A stretch of 64,000 nt of DNA from MM2 sp035460165 (lineage in GTDB: Bacteria; Pseudomonadota; Gammaproteobacteria; Burkholderiales; Methylophilaceae). Of the stretch, positions 46,828-55,735 are shown one piece after another (the first letter of the stretch is position 1; each line of letters opens with the position of its first letter). Made by a program: the position numbers and the translations under genes. The stretch is from positions 1-64,000 of the forward strand of contig DATHWW010000009.1 in the NCBI GenBank assembly GCA_035460165.1, in the 5' to 3' direction. The notes below the pieces were generated by a model. That model saw nothing but the letters and a program-made list of their open reading frames with translations, was not told the origin of the DNA and searched no databases.

Positions 46828-47244
46828 TTGGAAACGCCCGGATTTCTACGCCGACTCGGTGGCTTGCTATATGAGTCGCTGACGATCATCGCCTTGTGGA
46901 TGCTGGCTTCGGCTGTCGTCACCACGCTATTCGACAACGCCGCGGACGGTTTTGCCCGCCGGCTGCTGCAAGGCGTTTCCCTGCTGACGGTTTCCGGCTA
47001 TTTTCTCTGGTGCTGGACGCATGGCGGGCAAACGTTGGCCATGAAAACCTGGCGCATACGGGTGCTGACGAAAGACGGCGCACCGCTCACTTTTCCTCGA
47101 GCCTTGCAACGACTGCTGCTGGCTACGGCTGGCTTGCTATTCGGCGGGACAGGCTACTGGTGGGCATTGCTGGATAAGGATGGGCAGTTCCTGCACGATC
47201 GCCTTGGCGGCACACGGCTGGTTTTACTCAACAAGCAAGCTTAA
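46828..47244 (+). CDS. RDD-family membrane protein
   Basis: A 138-residue protein with three helices of the RDD domain, including GQTLAMKTWRIRV and LLDKDGQFLHDRLGGTRLV. RDD proteins have been linked to ion exchange and membrane stress, but most are undefined. The start is TTG at 46828, 4 nt behind the DUF3106 stop. It ends in a 4-nt overlap with the convergent lptG gene. Last gene of the ECF unit. Confidence 0.83.
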   Translation: METPGFLRRLGGLLYESLTIIALWMLASAVVTTLFDNAADGFARRLLQGVSLLTVSGYFLWCWTHGGQTLAMKTWRIRVLTKDGAPLTFPRALQRLLLATAGLLFGGTGYWWALLDKDGQFLHDRLGGTRLVLLNKQA

Positions 47245-48311
47245 CGCCGTTCGTTCCATAACAACATCCCTACACCGGCGACCAGGAAAAGCAGGGTCGG
47301 CACCGTAGCACTGACAGGCGGAGGCCAATCGTTCAGCAAGCCGAGGTGTACGAACAGCCTGTTCAGCACCTGGTAGCTGATGCCCAGCATGATACCTACG
47401 GAGATCTTGGCACTAATGCCGCCCGCACGCTGCTGCAGGAAACCGAACGGCAGCGCCAGCACCACCATCACGATACACGCCACCGGGTACACCATCTTTG
47501 ACCACAGGGCGATCTGATGACGGGTCGTTTTCTGGTGATTTTCGCTTAGATGCTGGATGTAGAAATACAGGTTCCAGGCGGACATCTTCTCCGGCACCAC
47601 CAGTAATACATTCAGCAATTCCGGCTGGATCACCGATTGCCAGTTGGCGTTGTCGTAGTACTGCGAACGGATGCTCTTATCTGCAAAGCTGGTTTGCGTC
47701 ACCTCGTTGAGCTTCCAGTGGCCGCCCACGTAATTGGCGGTCTTGGCATTGCTGATCACGCGCAGATGAAAATCCGGATCGAACTCGTAAATATGCACAT
47801 TCAGCAGGCCCGCATCCGGCAGGACATCCTGGATATTAATAAAGCTATTGCCGTCCTTGACCCACATGCCGGAGCGAAAGTCTTGCGCCACGACGGAATC
47901 GGTCGCCATGATGCGCATGCGCTGCGCCGCTTTTTCGCTCAAGGGAGCGATCAGTTCGCCGCCAAGAAAGGTTACCCCGGCAAACAGAAGCCCCACCGCG
48001 ACTAGCGGGCGCGCGAGTTGCGACATCGAGATGCCGCTCGTACGCAGCACTACCAGCTCCGAATTGCGCCCGAACTGCGCAAGCGCATAGAGGGTGCCGA
48101 TCAGCACGGCCACCGGCACCACCTCGTATACATGGCCGGGGATGCTGAGCAGCACGAACAGCAAAATCTGTCCAAGCCCATAAGTCCCCTTGCCCAAGCT
48201 TTCCAGTTCCTGGATCAGATCGAAGAACGCGAACAGCGCGAGCAGCGCCACCATCATCAGCACGACGCTGTAGACGATTTCCTGGAACAGGTAACGGCTA
48301 AAAAGCTTCAT
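47241..48311 (-). CDS. lptG: LPS export ABC transporter permease LptG
   Basis: Inner-membrane subunit of LptB2FG, which extracts lipopolysaccharide towards LptC and LptA. The 356-residue protein has three helices, a periplasmic beta-jellyroll (about 130-265) and three more helices. The start overlaps lptF by 4 nt. LptB and LptC are not in this window. Confidence 0.95.
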   Translation of the reverse strand: MKLFSRYLFQEIVYSVVLMMVALLALFAFFDLIQELESLGKGTYGLGQILLFVLLSIPGHVYEVVPVAVLIGTLYALAQFGRNSELVVLRTSGISMSQLARPLVAVGLLFAGVTFLGGELIAPLSEKAAQRMRIMATDSVVAQDFRSGMWVKDGNSFINIQDVLPDAGLLNVHIYEFDPDFHLRVISNAKTANYVGGHWKLNEVTQTSFADKSIRSQYYDNANWQSVIQPELLNVLLVVPEKMSAWNLYFYIQHLSENHQKTTRHQIALWSKMVYPVACIVMVVLALPFGFLQQRAGGISAKISVGIMLGISYQVLNRLFVHLGLLNDWPPPVSATVPTLLFLVAGVGMLLWNERR

Positions 48312-49393
48312 TTACGGAACAGATTGGGAATCAACGGCAACAGAAACAGCCGACGATAGAACAGATAAACGGCCAGCGCCAGCACGATGCCGTGCACCGG
48401 CCACAGCCCAATCATAGGGTGGATCTTGTCCTGCTGCACCCAGGCCTGGCTGATGCTGAGCAGGTTGTTGTAGATCACGTATACCAGCAGCGCCATGATC
48501 AGGTTGGCGGAACGCCCGGCACGCGGATCGACGAAGCTCATCGGAATCGCCAGCAAAACGAGCAGAAAGGCGGAAATTGGCGTCGCCAGGCGCCACTGGA
48601 ATTCCGCGCTGCTTTCCTTGGAGCGTTCGCGCAGCAGCTCTTCACTGGAACGTGTTTGGGTGCTGGGCGGGCGCTCCTGCACCTCGGCCGATTCGATACG
48701 GATCGCGTAACGCTCGAACTCGGTGATCGAAAATTCCGGCGTATTGGGCTTGCCTTCATAACGCCGGCCACTTTGCATCACCAGGAAGTTATCGCCGTTC
48801 TCCGCTGTTTCGCGGAAGCCTTTCTGCGCGACAATAATGCCCAGCTTCTGGTGTTGAACCGATTGCACGAACACGTTCTTTACCGTATTGCCCAATTCGT
48901 CGAAACTTTCGACGAAATACACGCGGTCGGCACTGCGAGATTCCTTGAAAACGCCCGGTGAAATCGCGGCCAGTTCGTCGCGTGACTTGAGCTGGTCGGC
49001 GAACGCCTGCCCTTGGCCTGTCGCCCACGGCGAGACAAACAAACTGAGTACGGCGATCACGATAATCAGCGGCAAAGCAAACCACATTGCTGGGCGCACC
49101 CACGCAGCAAGTCCCAGCCCGGAAGTGAACCACACCACCATTTCACTGTCTCGATGCCAGCGTGTCAGCGTCAGCAATACGCTGAGAAAAAGCGTCAAAG
49201 TCAGCAATAAAGGGAGATACTTGAGCAGACTGAAACCCAGAAGCGCGTTGATGGCGTCGCTGGCCAGGTTCCCGCGCGCTGCAATGCCCAAATAATGGGC
49301 GACGCGTTGGGCGAGCACGATCCCCACCAGCGTCAGGAACGTGGCGAGCGCGGTGGAGTAGAGCTCCTGCGTCAAGGATCGTCTAAATATCAT
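48308..49393 (-). CDS. lptF: LPS export ABC transporter permease LptF
   Basis: Partner permease of LptG. The 361-residue protein starts MIFRRSLTQELYSTALATFL, typical of LptF. It has the same 3+3 helix layout with a periplasmic jellyroll (about 130-260). Divergent from pepA, the same order as in E. coli. Confidence 0.95.
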   Translation of the reverse strand: MIFRRSLTQELYSTALATFLTLVGIVLAQRVAHYLGIAARGNLASDAINALLGFSLLKYLPLLLTLTLFLSVLLTLTRWHRDSEMVVWFTSGLGLAAWVRPAMWFALPLIIVIAVLSLFVSPWATGQGQAFADQLKSRDELAAISPGVFKESRSADRVYFVESFDELGNTVKNVFVQSVQHQKLGIIVAQKGFRETAENGDNFLVMQSGRRYEGKPNTPEFSITEFERYAIRIESAEVQERPPSTQTRSSEELLRERSKESSAEFQWRLATPISAFLLVLLAIPMSFVDPRAGRSANLIMALLVYVIYNNLLSISQAWVQQDKIHPMIGLWPVHGIVLALAVYLFYRRLFLLPLIPNLFRK

Positions 49394-49400
49394 CCCGGGT

Positions 49401-49428
49401 TTGAATTCGAGTGGAAACGTTGGATAAT
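49401..49428 (+). promoter_or_regulatory. pepA promoter
   Basis: TTGAAT (49401-49406), 16-bp spacer, GATAAT (49423-49428). Transcription would start near 49435, upstream of the ATG at 49459 but downstream of the earlier in-frame start at 49411. This supports the shorter reading of pepA. Confidence 0.55.
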
Positions 49429-49458
49429 CGGATAAATTTTACGGAAAGGGCTTCAGCA

Positions 49459-50952
49459 ATGGAATTTAGCATAAAAAACGGCAATCCGGAGAAACAGCGT
49501 AACGCCTGCGTCATCGTCGGCGTGTACGAATCGCGCAAGCTCTCCGCCGCTGCCGCCGCCATCGACCGTGCCTCCGACGGCTATCTGGGCAGCATTCTGC
49601 GCCGCGGCGACATGGAGGGCAAGCTGGGCAGCAGCCTGTTGCTGCACAATGTCCCCGGCACGCTGTGCGACCGCGTGTTGCTGGTGGGTCTCGGCAAGGA
49701 GCGCGAATTCCGCGAGCGCGAATACCGTCGTGCCGTTGCTGCCTCCATCAAAGCCCTCGACAATCACGGCGCCAACGATGCCGCCAGCTTCCTCGCCGAA
49801 TTGCCGATCAAGAAACGCGATATCGGCTGGAAAATCGAGCAGATGGTCGAACTGACCATGGATTCGGTCTATCGCTTCGCGCACCCACTATGCAAAAAGG
49901 ACGAAGAGCGCCGCGGCGTCTACAAACTGATCATCAATGTTCCGCAACGCAACGACCTGAAGAAAGGCGATGCGGCGCTCCAGCGCGGCCTTGCCATCGC
50001 CTCCGGCATTCGCTTGGCCAAGGATCTAGGCAACCTGCCGGGCAACGTCTGCACTCCATTGTACCTGGCCGAACAAGCCGTCGAGCTGGGCAATCAATAC
50101 GGCTTCAAGGTGGAAGTCCTTGAAAAGGATGACATGGAAAAGCTCGGCATGGGCTCCTTCCTCAGCGTTGCCAAGGGCAGCCGTCAGCCGCCCAAGCTCA
50201 TTGTCATGCATTACAACAAGGGCGAAGCCGACCAGAAACCGGTAGCACTGGTGGGCAAGGGCATCACGTTCGACGCTGGCGGCATTTCCATTAAGCCGGC
50301 AGGCGACATGGATGAAATGAAATACGACATGTGCGGTGCGGCCAGCGTTCTTGGCACGTTCAAGGCCATCGCCGAAATGAACTTGTCGATCAACGCGGTC
50401 GGCATCATCCCGACTTGCGAAAACCTGCCGGATGGCAACGCCAACAAGCCGGGCGATATCGTCACCAGCATGTCCGGCCAGACCATCGAAATCCTCAATA
50501 CCGACGCCGAAGGCCGCCTGATCCTGTGCGACGCACTCACTTACACCGAGCGCTTCGAACCGGAAGCGGTGGTGGACATCGCCACCCTGACCGGCGCCTG
50601 CGTGATCGCCCTCGGCCATCATGCGAGTGGCTTGTTCGGCAACTCCGACAGCCTGATCAAGGAACTGCACAATGCCGGCGAGGAAACCTTCGATCGCGTT
50701 TGGCCGATGCCGACCTGGGATGATTACCAGGAGCAGCTGAAGAGCAATTTCGCCGACATGGGCAACATCGGCGGGCGCGCGGGCGGCAGCATCACCGCCG
50801 CTTGCTTCCTGTCCCGCTTCACCAAGAAATTCGACTGGGCGCATCTGGATATCGCCGGTACCGCCTGGAAGTCGGGCAAGGACAAGGGCTCCACGGGGCG
50901 TCCGGTTCCATTGCTGACGCACTTCCTGATGCAACGTAGCAACGAGCGCTAA
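49459..50952 (+). CDS. pepA: Leucyl aminopeptidase PepA
   Basis: Hexameric two-metal exopeptidase, in E. coli also a DNA-binding accessory factor for Xer recombination and carAB control. The 497-residue protein has the M17 signature NTDAEGRL and the metal-binding GKGITFDAGGI and DMCGAA motifs. The ATG at 49459 has AAGGG at good spacing. Followed by holC after 7 nt, as in many proteobacteria. Confidence 0.96.
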   Translation: MEFSIKNGNPEKQRNACVIVGVYESRKLSAAAAAIDRASDGYLGSILRRGDMEGKLGSSLLLHNVPGTLCDRVLLVGLGKEREFREREYRRAVAASIKALDNHGANDAASFLAELPIKKRDIGWKIEQMVELTMDSVYRFAHPLCKKDEERRGVYKLIINVPQRNDLKKGDAALQRGLAIASGIRLAKDLGNLPGNVCTPLYLAEQAVELGNQYGFKVEVLEKDDMEKLGMGSFLSVAKGSRQPPKLIVMHYNKGEADQKPVALVGKGITFDAGGISIKPAGDMDEMKYDMCGAASVLGTFKAIAEMNLSINAVGIIPTCENLPDGNANKPGDIVTSMSGQTIEILNTDAEGRLILCDALTYTERFEPEAVVDIATLTGACVIALGHHASGLFGNSDSLIKELHNAGEETFDRVWPMPTWDDYQEQLKSNFADMGNIGGRAGGSITAACFLSRFTKKFDWAHLDIAGTAWKSGKDKGSTGRPVPLLTHFLMQRSNER

Positions 50953-50959
50953 CCGGCCG

Positions 50960-51382
50960 ATGACACGCATCGACTTCTACTTCAATGTCATGGACAAGTT
51001 CCGCCAAGTGGCGGAGCTTGCGCACCATGCATTGAACAGGCAGCGGCGGCTCTTCATCTATACGACGGACGTCAAAGCGGCAGCGGCGCTCGAATCGGCT
51101 CTTTGGTCGCAGCCGCCCACCGGTTTTCTGCCGCACTGCCGTAGCGATCATGCACTCGGTCCCGAAACCCCCATCATCATCGACTGGCAGGGCCAGAATC
51201 TGCTGCATGACGATATTCTGATCAACCTTACTCCTGAGCATCCACCGTTCTTCAGTCGTTTCAAAGGACTGATTGAGGTCGTCGGAGTGGAAGAGGATGA
51301 TCGCAGCAACGCGCGCTCGCGTTTCCGCTTTTACCGCGAACGCGGCTACGAAATCAAATCACACGACGTGGCGGGTCAATAG
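50960..51382 (+). CDS. holC: DNA polymerase III chi subunit
   Basis: Clamp-loader accessory that links the holoenzyme to single-stranded DNA-binding protein. The 140-residue protein has the chi beginning IDFYFNVMDK and the central PHCRSDHAL and LINLTPEHPPFF stretches. One-base overlap with the next gene. Confidence 0.93.
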   Translation: MTRIDFYFNVMDKFRQVAELAHHALNRQRRLFIYTTDVKAAAALESALWSQPPTGFLPHCRSDHALGPETPIIIDWQGQNLLHDDILINLTPEHPPFFSRFKGLIEVVGVEEDDRSNARSRFRFYRERGYEIKSHDVAGQ

Positions 51383-51819
51383 TGGCGGACGAATCAGGTA
51401 ATAACCAGCAATTCGACCAGGTGCTGAGCCGTCTGGATGCTCTGATGAAGCGCAGCCAGGCCGGAGAAGTCCAGGCGCCAGCAACGCCGGAAACCCTCCC
51501 GGCTCCACAAGAACCATCAGTAACCTTGACCGAGTCGGCGCTCTCGCCGGAAGACAGCAATACGCCTTTTGTCATTCTTGAAGAAAACATCGAAATTCCG
51601 GTGTTGACAGAGATTTACGAAGGCACAGTTCCGGAGGCCGCGGCCGATAGCGGCGAGGAATTGGCGGAGGCGGTGATCGATGCGTTGATGCCCTTGATGC
51701 TGGAAAACCTGGATATCATCGTTGCAGAAGAAGCGGCTCGCATGCAGCAGAACATCGCCGAGCGCCTGCGCATCGAAATCGCCGAGGCGCTACGCGCAAG
51801 ATTGCGGCAGAAGGACTAG
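51382..51819 (+). CDS. Acidic protein of unknown function, holC-linked
   Basis: A 145-residue, strongly acidic protein starting with GTG, overlapping the holC stop by one base. An N-terminal helix (LSRLDALMKRSQ) is followed by a proline-rich linker (about 33-65), an IPVLTEIYEG element (about 72-81) and two helices (EELAEAVIDALMPLMLE and about 112-143). I recognise similar holC-adjacent proteins in betaproteobacteria but no assigned role. Overlaps the convergent symporter gene by 4 nt. Confidence 0.8.
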   Translation: MADESGNNQQFDQVLSRLDALMKRSQAGEVQAPATPETLPAPQEPSVTLTESALSPEDSNTPFVILEENIEIPVLTEIYEGTVPEAAADSGEELAEAVIDALMPLMLENLDIIVAEEAARMQQNIAERLRIEIAEALRARLRQKD

Positions 51820-53057
51820 TCGCCCGGGTCGCGTACCAGTTTCTGCACGATCAGGCTGCCTATCATGTCGTCCTCGACATTGACGGCGGTGCGGAAGGCG
51901 TCCAATAAACGATCGATCGGCAGCAGAATGGCAATGGCCTCGGCCGGCAGCCCGACCGATTGCAACACCATCACCATCGTCACCATGCCCGCGCTAGGAA
52001 TGCCCGGCGCCCCCATCGCGGCGATCATCGCCGTAAAGAACACGATCAATTGCTGCACCCCGTTCAACTCAATCCCCGCCAGATTCGCGATAAACAGCGC
52101 CGCAGCCGCCTCATACAGCGCCGTGCCGTCCATGTTGACGGTGGCGCCCAGCGGAATAACGAAGGATGCGATGTCGCGCTTCACATGCAGGTTCTGCTCC
52201 GCGCACCGCAATGAAATCGGCAGGGTGGCCGAACTGGAGCTGGTGGCAAACGCAGTTACCAGCGCCTCGCGCGAGCCACGGAAAAAACGCAGCGGCGTCA
52301 CGCCGGTCACCAGATACAGCAGCAGCGGCAATACCACCACGCCATGCAGCAAGGTGGTGCCGAGCACCACCGCGATGAATTTTCCCAGCGTTGCCAGCAG
52401 CGCAGCATCCTGCGTCGCCACCAGCCGGATCAGCAACGCCATGATGCCCAGCGGCGCCAGGCGCATGATCCAGCCCACCAGCATCAACGACAAGTCGAGT
52501 ACTTCCTGCAGCAATTGCAGCACCTTGCTGTAGCGCTCGCCGCCGATCACCAGTGCAATGCCGAGTATCAGCCCGAATACCACTACCGCCAGCACGTTGC
52601 CCTGCGCCAGCGCCGTGACCGGATTCATGAACAACCCGTGCAGGAACTGCGCGAAGAATTCCGGCAGCGGCATTTGCTTGGTTTCGTATCCCTGTATCGC
52701 ATCGCGGAACATATCGAGATGCAAGCCCTGGCCTGGCTGAAACAGGTTGGATGCGCCCAGGCCGAGGATGATGGCGATCGACATCGACAACACGAAAAAG
52801 CCCAGCGTCGCGACCCACACCCGGTGCATCTGCCGATGCGCACGCAAGTTGGCGACACCCACCGCGATGGAGGTGAACACCAGCGGGATCAGCACCATTT
52901 TCAGCAAGTCGATGAACAGGTTGCCGACCAAACCGGCGGCATACAGGCTGTTCTGCGTGAAGGGAGCGTCCTTGCCCACGGCGGACAGCGCCAGTCCGGC
53001 GATTACGCCGCCTAGTGCTCCGAGCAGAATTTGCGCATTGAGGGAAGGAAGTCTCAT
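51816..53057 (-). CDS. Dicarboxylate/amino acid:cation symporter (DAACS)
   Basis: Sodium- or proton-coupled uptake of glutamate, aspartate or C4-dicarboxylates. The 413-residue protein has eight helices plus two hairpins, with SSSSATLPISLRCAE (HP1) and the GATVNMDGTALY motif in TM7. HP2 (MGAPGIPSAGMV) is also seen. It lies 44 nt behind a MarR gene. Confidence 0.9.
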   Translation of the reverse strand: MRLPSLNAQILLGALGGVIAGLALSAVGKDAPFTQNSLYAAGLVGNLFIDLLKMVLIPLVFTSIAVGVANLRAHRQMHRVWVATLGFFVLSMSIAIILGLGASNLFQPGQGLHLDMFRDAIQGYETKQMPLPEFFAQFLHGLFMNPVTALAQGNVLAVVVFGLILGIALVIGGERYSKVLQLLQEVLDLSLMLVGWIMRLAPLGIMALLIRLVATQDAALLATLGKFIAVVLGTTLLHGVVVLPLLLYLVTGVTPLRFFRGSREALVTAFATSSSSATLPISLRCAEQNLHVKRDIASFVIPLGATVNMDGTALYEAAAALFIANLAGIELNGVQQLIVFFTAMIAAMGAPGIPSAGMVTMVMVLQSVGLPAEAIAILLPIDRLLDAFRTAVNVEDDMIGSLIVQKLVRDPGD

Positions 53058-53100
53058 TTTTCGTCTTTAGTCTTGTTCGAGACGGCGCGCGATCAACGAG

Positions 53101-53616
53101 TCATATCTTACCCAACGGCTCGAAAGCGCCCTTGAGCTGTTTGTATTCAAGCTGGGCGACCAGTTTTTCCAGGCTGTCCTGCAAAAGCACCAGGCTAGGC
53201 TGGTCCAGTTTCAACAGCGCATCGCTCAATACGCCCCGATGCGGCAGCGGCGCCTTGCTCAGCACCTCCTCGCCCTGCGGCGTCAGGGTTAGCAACACTA
53301 CGCGCCTGTCCTCGTCGCTGCGATTACGGGCAATGTAATGCTGGCTTTCCAGCTTTTCCAGCAGGTTGCTGGCGGTGGATTGATGGATGGACATCGCCTT
53401 GGCGAGCTCGGTGACGGTGATGCGGGGGCGCCCGGAAATTTCCGCCAGCGCCCACAATTGCGCGCCGCCCATACCTGCTTTCCGCTCGACTTCATGCGAA
53501 TGCCGATTGACCGACTGGAAGATGACGCGGAACAGCTTGAGTACCGCGACGGGATCGGAAACTCCGCCGGCGTCGGCTGGCGGAGGGCTATGTGAAGCAG
53601 TCTGAACGATACTCAC
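53101..53616 (-). CDS. MarR-family transcriptional regulator
   Basis: A 171-residue winged-helix regulator: recognition helix around VTELAKAMSIHQSTASNLLEKL and wing with DRRVVLLTLTPQG. The start codon appears to be GTG (53616). It precedes the symporter gene on the same strand and may control it, but no operator was identified. Confidence 0.88.
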   Translation of the reverse strand: MSIVQTASHSPPPADAGGVSDPVAVLKLFRVIFQSVNRHSHEVERKAGMGGAQLWALAEISGRPRITVTELAKAMSIHQSTASNLLEKLESQHYIARNRSDEDRRVVLLTLTPQGEEVLSKAPLPHRGVLSDALLKLDQPSLVLLQDSLEKLVAQLEYKQLKGAFEPLGKI

Positions 53617-53622
53617 CTGAGC

Positions 53623-54300
53623 TTATTTCTTCTTCGCGTTTTCCTGGATATTTTCGATGACTTTGGCGGCCCACTCCTTGCCGCCCAGACCAAAGGCGAT
53701 CGCCAGCGCCAGGAAAACCGCGCCGACGACGATCACGAACAAGGCGGTCAGCAACTGGGTACCGATGTTCAACTGCTCAAGCGCGACGAAAAGCACAAAA
53801 ACCTGGACCAGGTATTCGCTCGATGTACTGACCGCCAGCGCGCCCTCGAACTTGATGCTATGCAGCCAGGCGAACACCAGGCGATTGATGAAGCGCGCCA
53901 GCAGGGTACCGAAAATCAGCACCAGGATCGCGATGATGATATGCGGCAGATAGCCAGCCAACCCGACAAGGAAGCCGGACACTTCGGCCAATCCCAGCAT
54001 ATTGGCACCGGTGATCACGAACATCAGAATGACCAGCCAATAGACGATTTCGCTAATGATGCCAGACAAGGTCAGCTGTACGTTGCCTTGCTGCAGAAAG
54101 GATTCCAGGCCGGACCTCTGCGCAATCGAGTCGAAATGCGCAAAACTCAACAGGCGATGCACCCCGGCTCGCACAAGCCGCGCGATCCCCCAGCCAATGA
54201 AGAGAATGATGATGACGGCGAGGAGCTTGGGAACAAATGTCGCAATCTGAATCCAGAATTCATTCAGGGAAGCGACGAAGATATCCAGTTGGTTTTGCAT
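53623..54300 (-). CDS. Small-conductance mechanosensitive channel-like membrane protein
   Basis: A 225-residue protein with five predicted helices of the conserved TM-helix-repeat type (PF05552-like), including IIIAILVLIFGTLLARFINRL. It lacks the cytoplasmic beta-domain of MscS. The ATG at 54300 is preferred; a TTG at 54336 would add 12 residues. It ends 6 nt from the MarR gene. Channel activity is not certain. Confidence 0.82.
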   Translation of the reverse strand: MQNQLDIFVASLNEFWIQIATFVPKLLAVIIILFIGWGIARLVRAGVHRLLSFAHFDSIAQRSGLESFLQQGNVQLTLSGIISEIVYWLVILMFVITGANMLGLAEVSGFLVGLAGYLPHIIIAILVLIFGTLLARFINRLVFAWLHSIKFEGALAVSTSSEYLVQVFVLFVALEQLNIGTQLLTALFVIVVGAVFLALAIAFGLGGKEWAAKVIENIQENAKKK

Positions 54301-54470
54301 GAGGCAAATATCTTTCAGCGTAAAGGAGTCAAACAAGAATCCTGATTTTTCAAATGATTACAGCAATTTCAGGTTTTTCTCCGGCGATCAGGAGCAGACC
54401 GGGGAGCTGTATATTCATACAAATGTATTTAAGCGTCAAGCCGAGTCGGCAGCCTGTTCGGCGCTCCCAA

Positions 54471-55733
54471 TCAGCTCTTGCGTGTCATTGCCGCCGCGAA
54501 AAATCCGTCCGTTCCATGCTGCTGCGGCATCAGCTTGAGGTAAGGGCCGGTATCCAGCGGGACTTGCTGCTGGGCCAGGACTTCGGTGGCATTGGCGAGT
54601 TCGAATTCGGGGTTATTCGCCAGGAATGCCTCGGCGATAGCCTCGTTCTCCTCGCGCAGCAAACTGCAGGTGGCATACACCAGACGGCCACCCGGCTTCA
54701 CCAGCTTGGCCGCGCTTTGCAGGATGGACGCCTGCTTGACGGTGAGCTCGTCGATATCTTGCGGTGTCTGACGCCATTTGAGATCGGGATTGCGGCGCAG
54801 CGTGCCGAGGCCGCTGCAAGGGGCGTCCACAAGAACGCGGTCGAACTTGCCGGCTAGGCGCTTCAGTTTGGCGTCGCGTTCGTTTGCAATCACCTGGCTG
54901 TGAAGATTGGACAGGCCGGAGCGTTTGAGGCGCTGGCCGAGATTATGCAGGCGCCTTTCCGACACGTCGAAGGCATACAGGCGGCCGGTATTGCGCATCA
55001 ATGCACCCAGCGCCAGGCTCTTGCCGCCCGCACCGGCGCAGAAATCCGCCACCATTTCGCCGCGTCGCGGCGCCACCAGTTGCGCCAGCAGCTGACTGCC
55101 TTCGTCCTGCACCTCGATCTTGCCGTCCATGAACATCGGCTGGCGATTGAGCGTGATCTTGGATTGCAGGCGGATACCATAGGGCGACAGGGGGGTAGGC
55201 TCGGCCTCTATCCTGTCCTTGGCAAACTGCTCCAGCACTTCCTCGCGCGTCGCTTTGACGGCATTCACACGCAAATCGAGCGGTGCTGCCAGATGCATGC
55301 TGCGCGCGAGAGTGAGCGCTTCCTGCTCGCCGTATTGCTCGACAAGCCGTTCCCACAACCAGTCGGGAAGATCGGCCTGGATCGCCAGCGGCAGGTTCTC
55401 TGTGGACTTGGCCTTGATCGCGTGTGCCCATTCGGTCTGCTGCTTGTTCAACAAGGGACCGAGATCGCGCAGGCTGATCCCTTGCAAGCGCAGCTGGGCC
55501 GCCAGCAGCAGGCGGCGCGCATCGACGCCGTCGGCCAGGTATTCGAGCAGTCGCTTGCGGCGCAATACCTGGTAGACCGATTCGGCGATGAAGGCGCGAT
55601 CCTTGACGCCCAGCTTGGGATTGTCCCGAAAATAAGCGCTCAATTTGGCATCGGCCGGACCGTGCGGGCCGAGTACCGTCGCCAGCGCCATGCCGGCCTG
55701 GCGCATCAAAGCTTCGTTGAGTTGTTGTGTCAT
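54471..55733 (-). CDS. rsmB: 16S rRNA (cytosine-C5)-methyltransferase RsmB
   Basis: Methylates C967 of 16S rRNA. The 420-residue protein has the N-terminal NusB-like domain (about 1-130), the RNA-binding middle and the methyltransferase core with SAM motif DFCAGAGGKSLALG. The two catalytic cysteines lie in DAPCSGLGTLRRNPD and YATCSLLREE. Follows two DUF3108 genes on the same strand. Confidence 0.94.
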   Translation of the reverse strand: MTQQLNEALMRQAGMALATVLGPHGPADAKLSAYFRDNPKLGVKDRAFIAESVYQVLRRKRLLEYLADGVDARRLLLAAQLRLQGISLRDLGPLLNKQQTEWAHAIKAKSTENLPLAIQADLPDWLWERLVEQYGEQEALTLARSMHLAAPLDLRVNAVKATREEVLEQFAKDRIEAEPTPLSPYGIRLQSKITLNRQPMFMDGKIEVQDEGSQLLAQLVAPRRGEMVADFCAGAGGKSLALGALMRNTGRLYAFDVSERRLHNLGQRLKRSGLSNLHSQVIANERDAKLKRLAGKFDRVLVDAPCSGLGTLRRNPDLKWRQTPQDIDELTVKQASILQSAAKLVKPGGRLVYATCSLLREENEAIAEAFLANNPEFELANATEVLAQQQVPLDTGPYLKLMPQQHGTDGFFAAAMTRKS

Positions 55734-55735
55734 GA

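Noticed and set aside
54301..54470. AT-rich gap between rsmB and the Msc-like gene, examined for a terminator or small RNA
   Set aside because: Only weak five-pair hairpins without T-runs were found; nothing can be supported.
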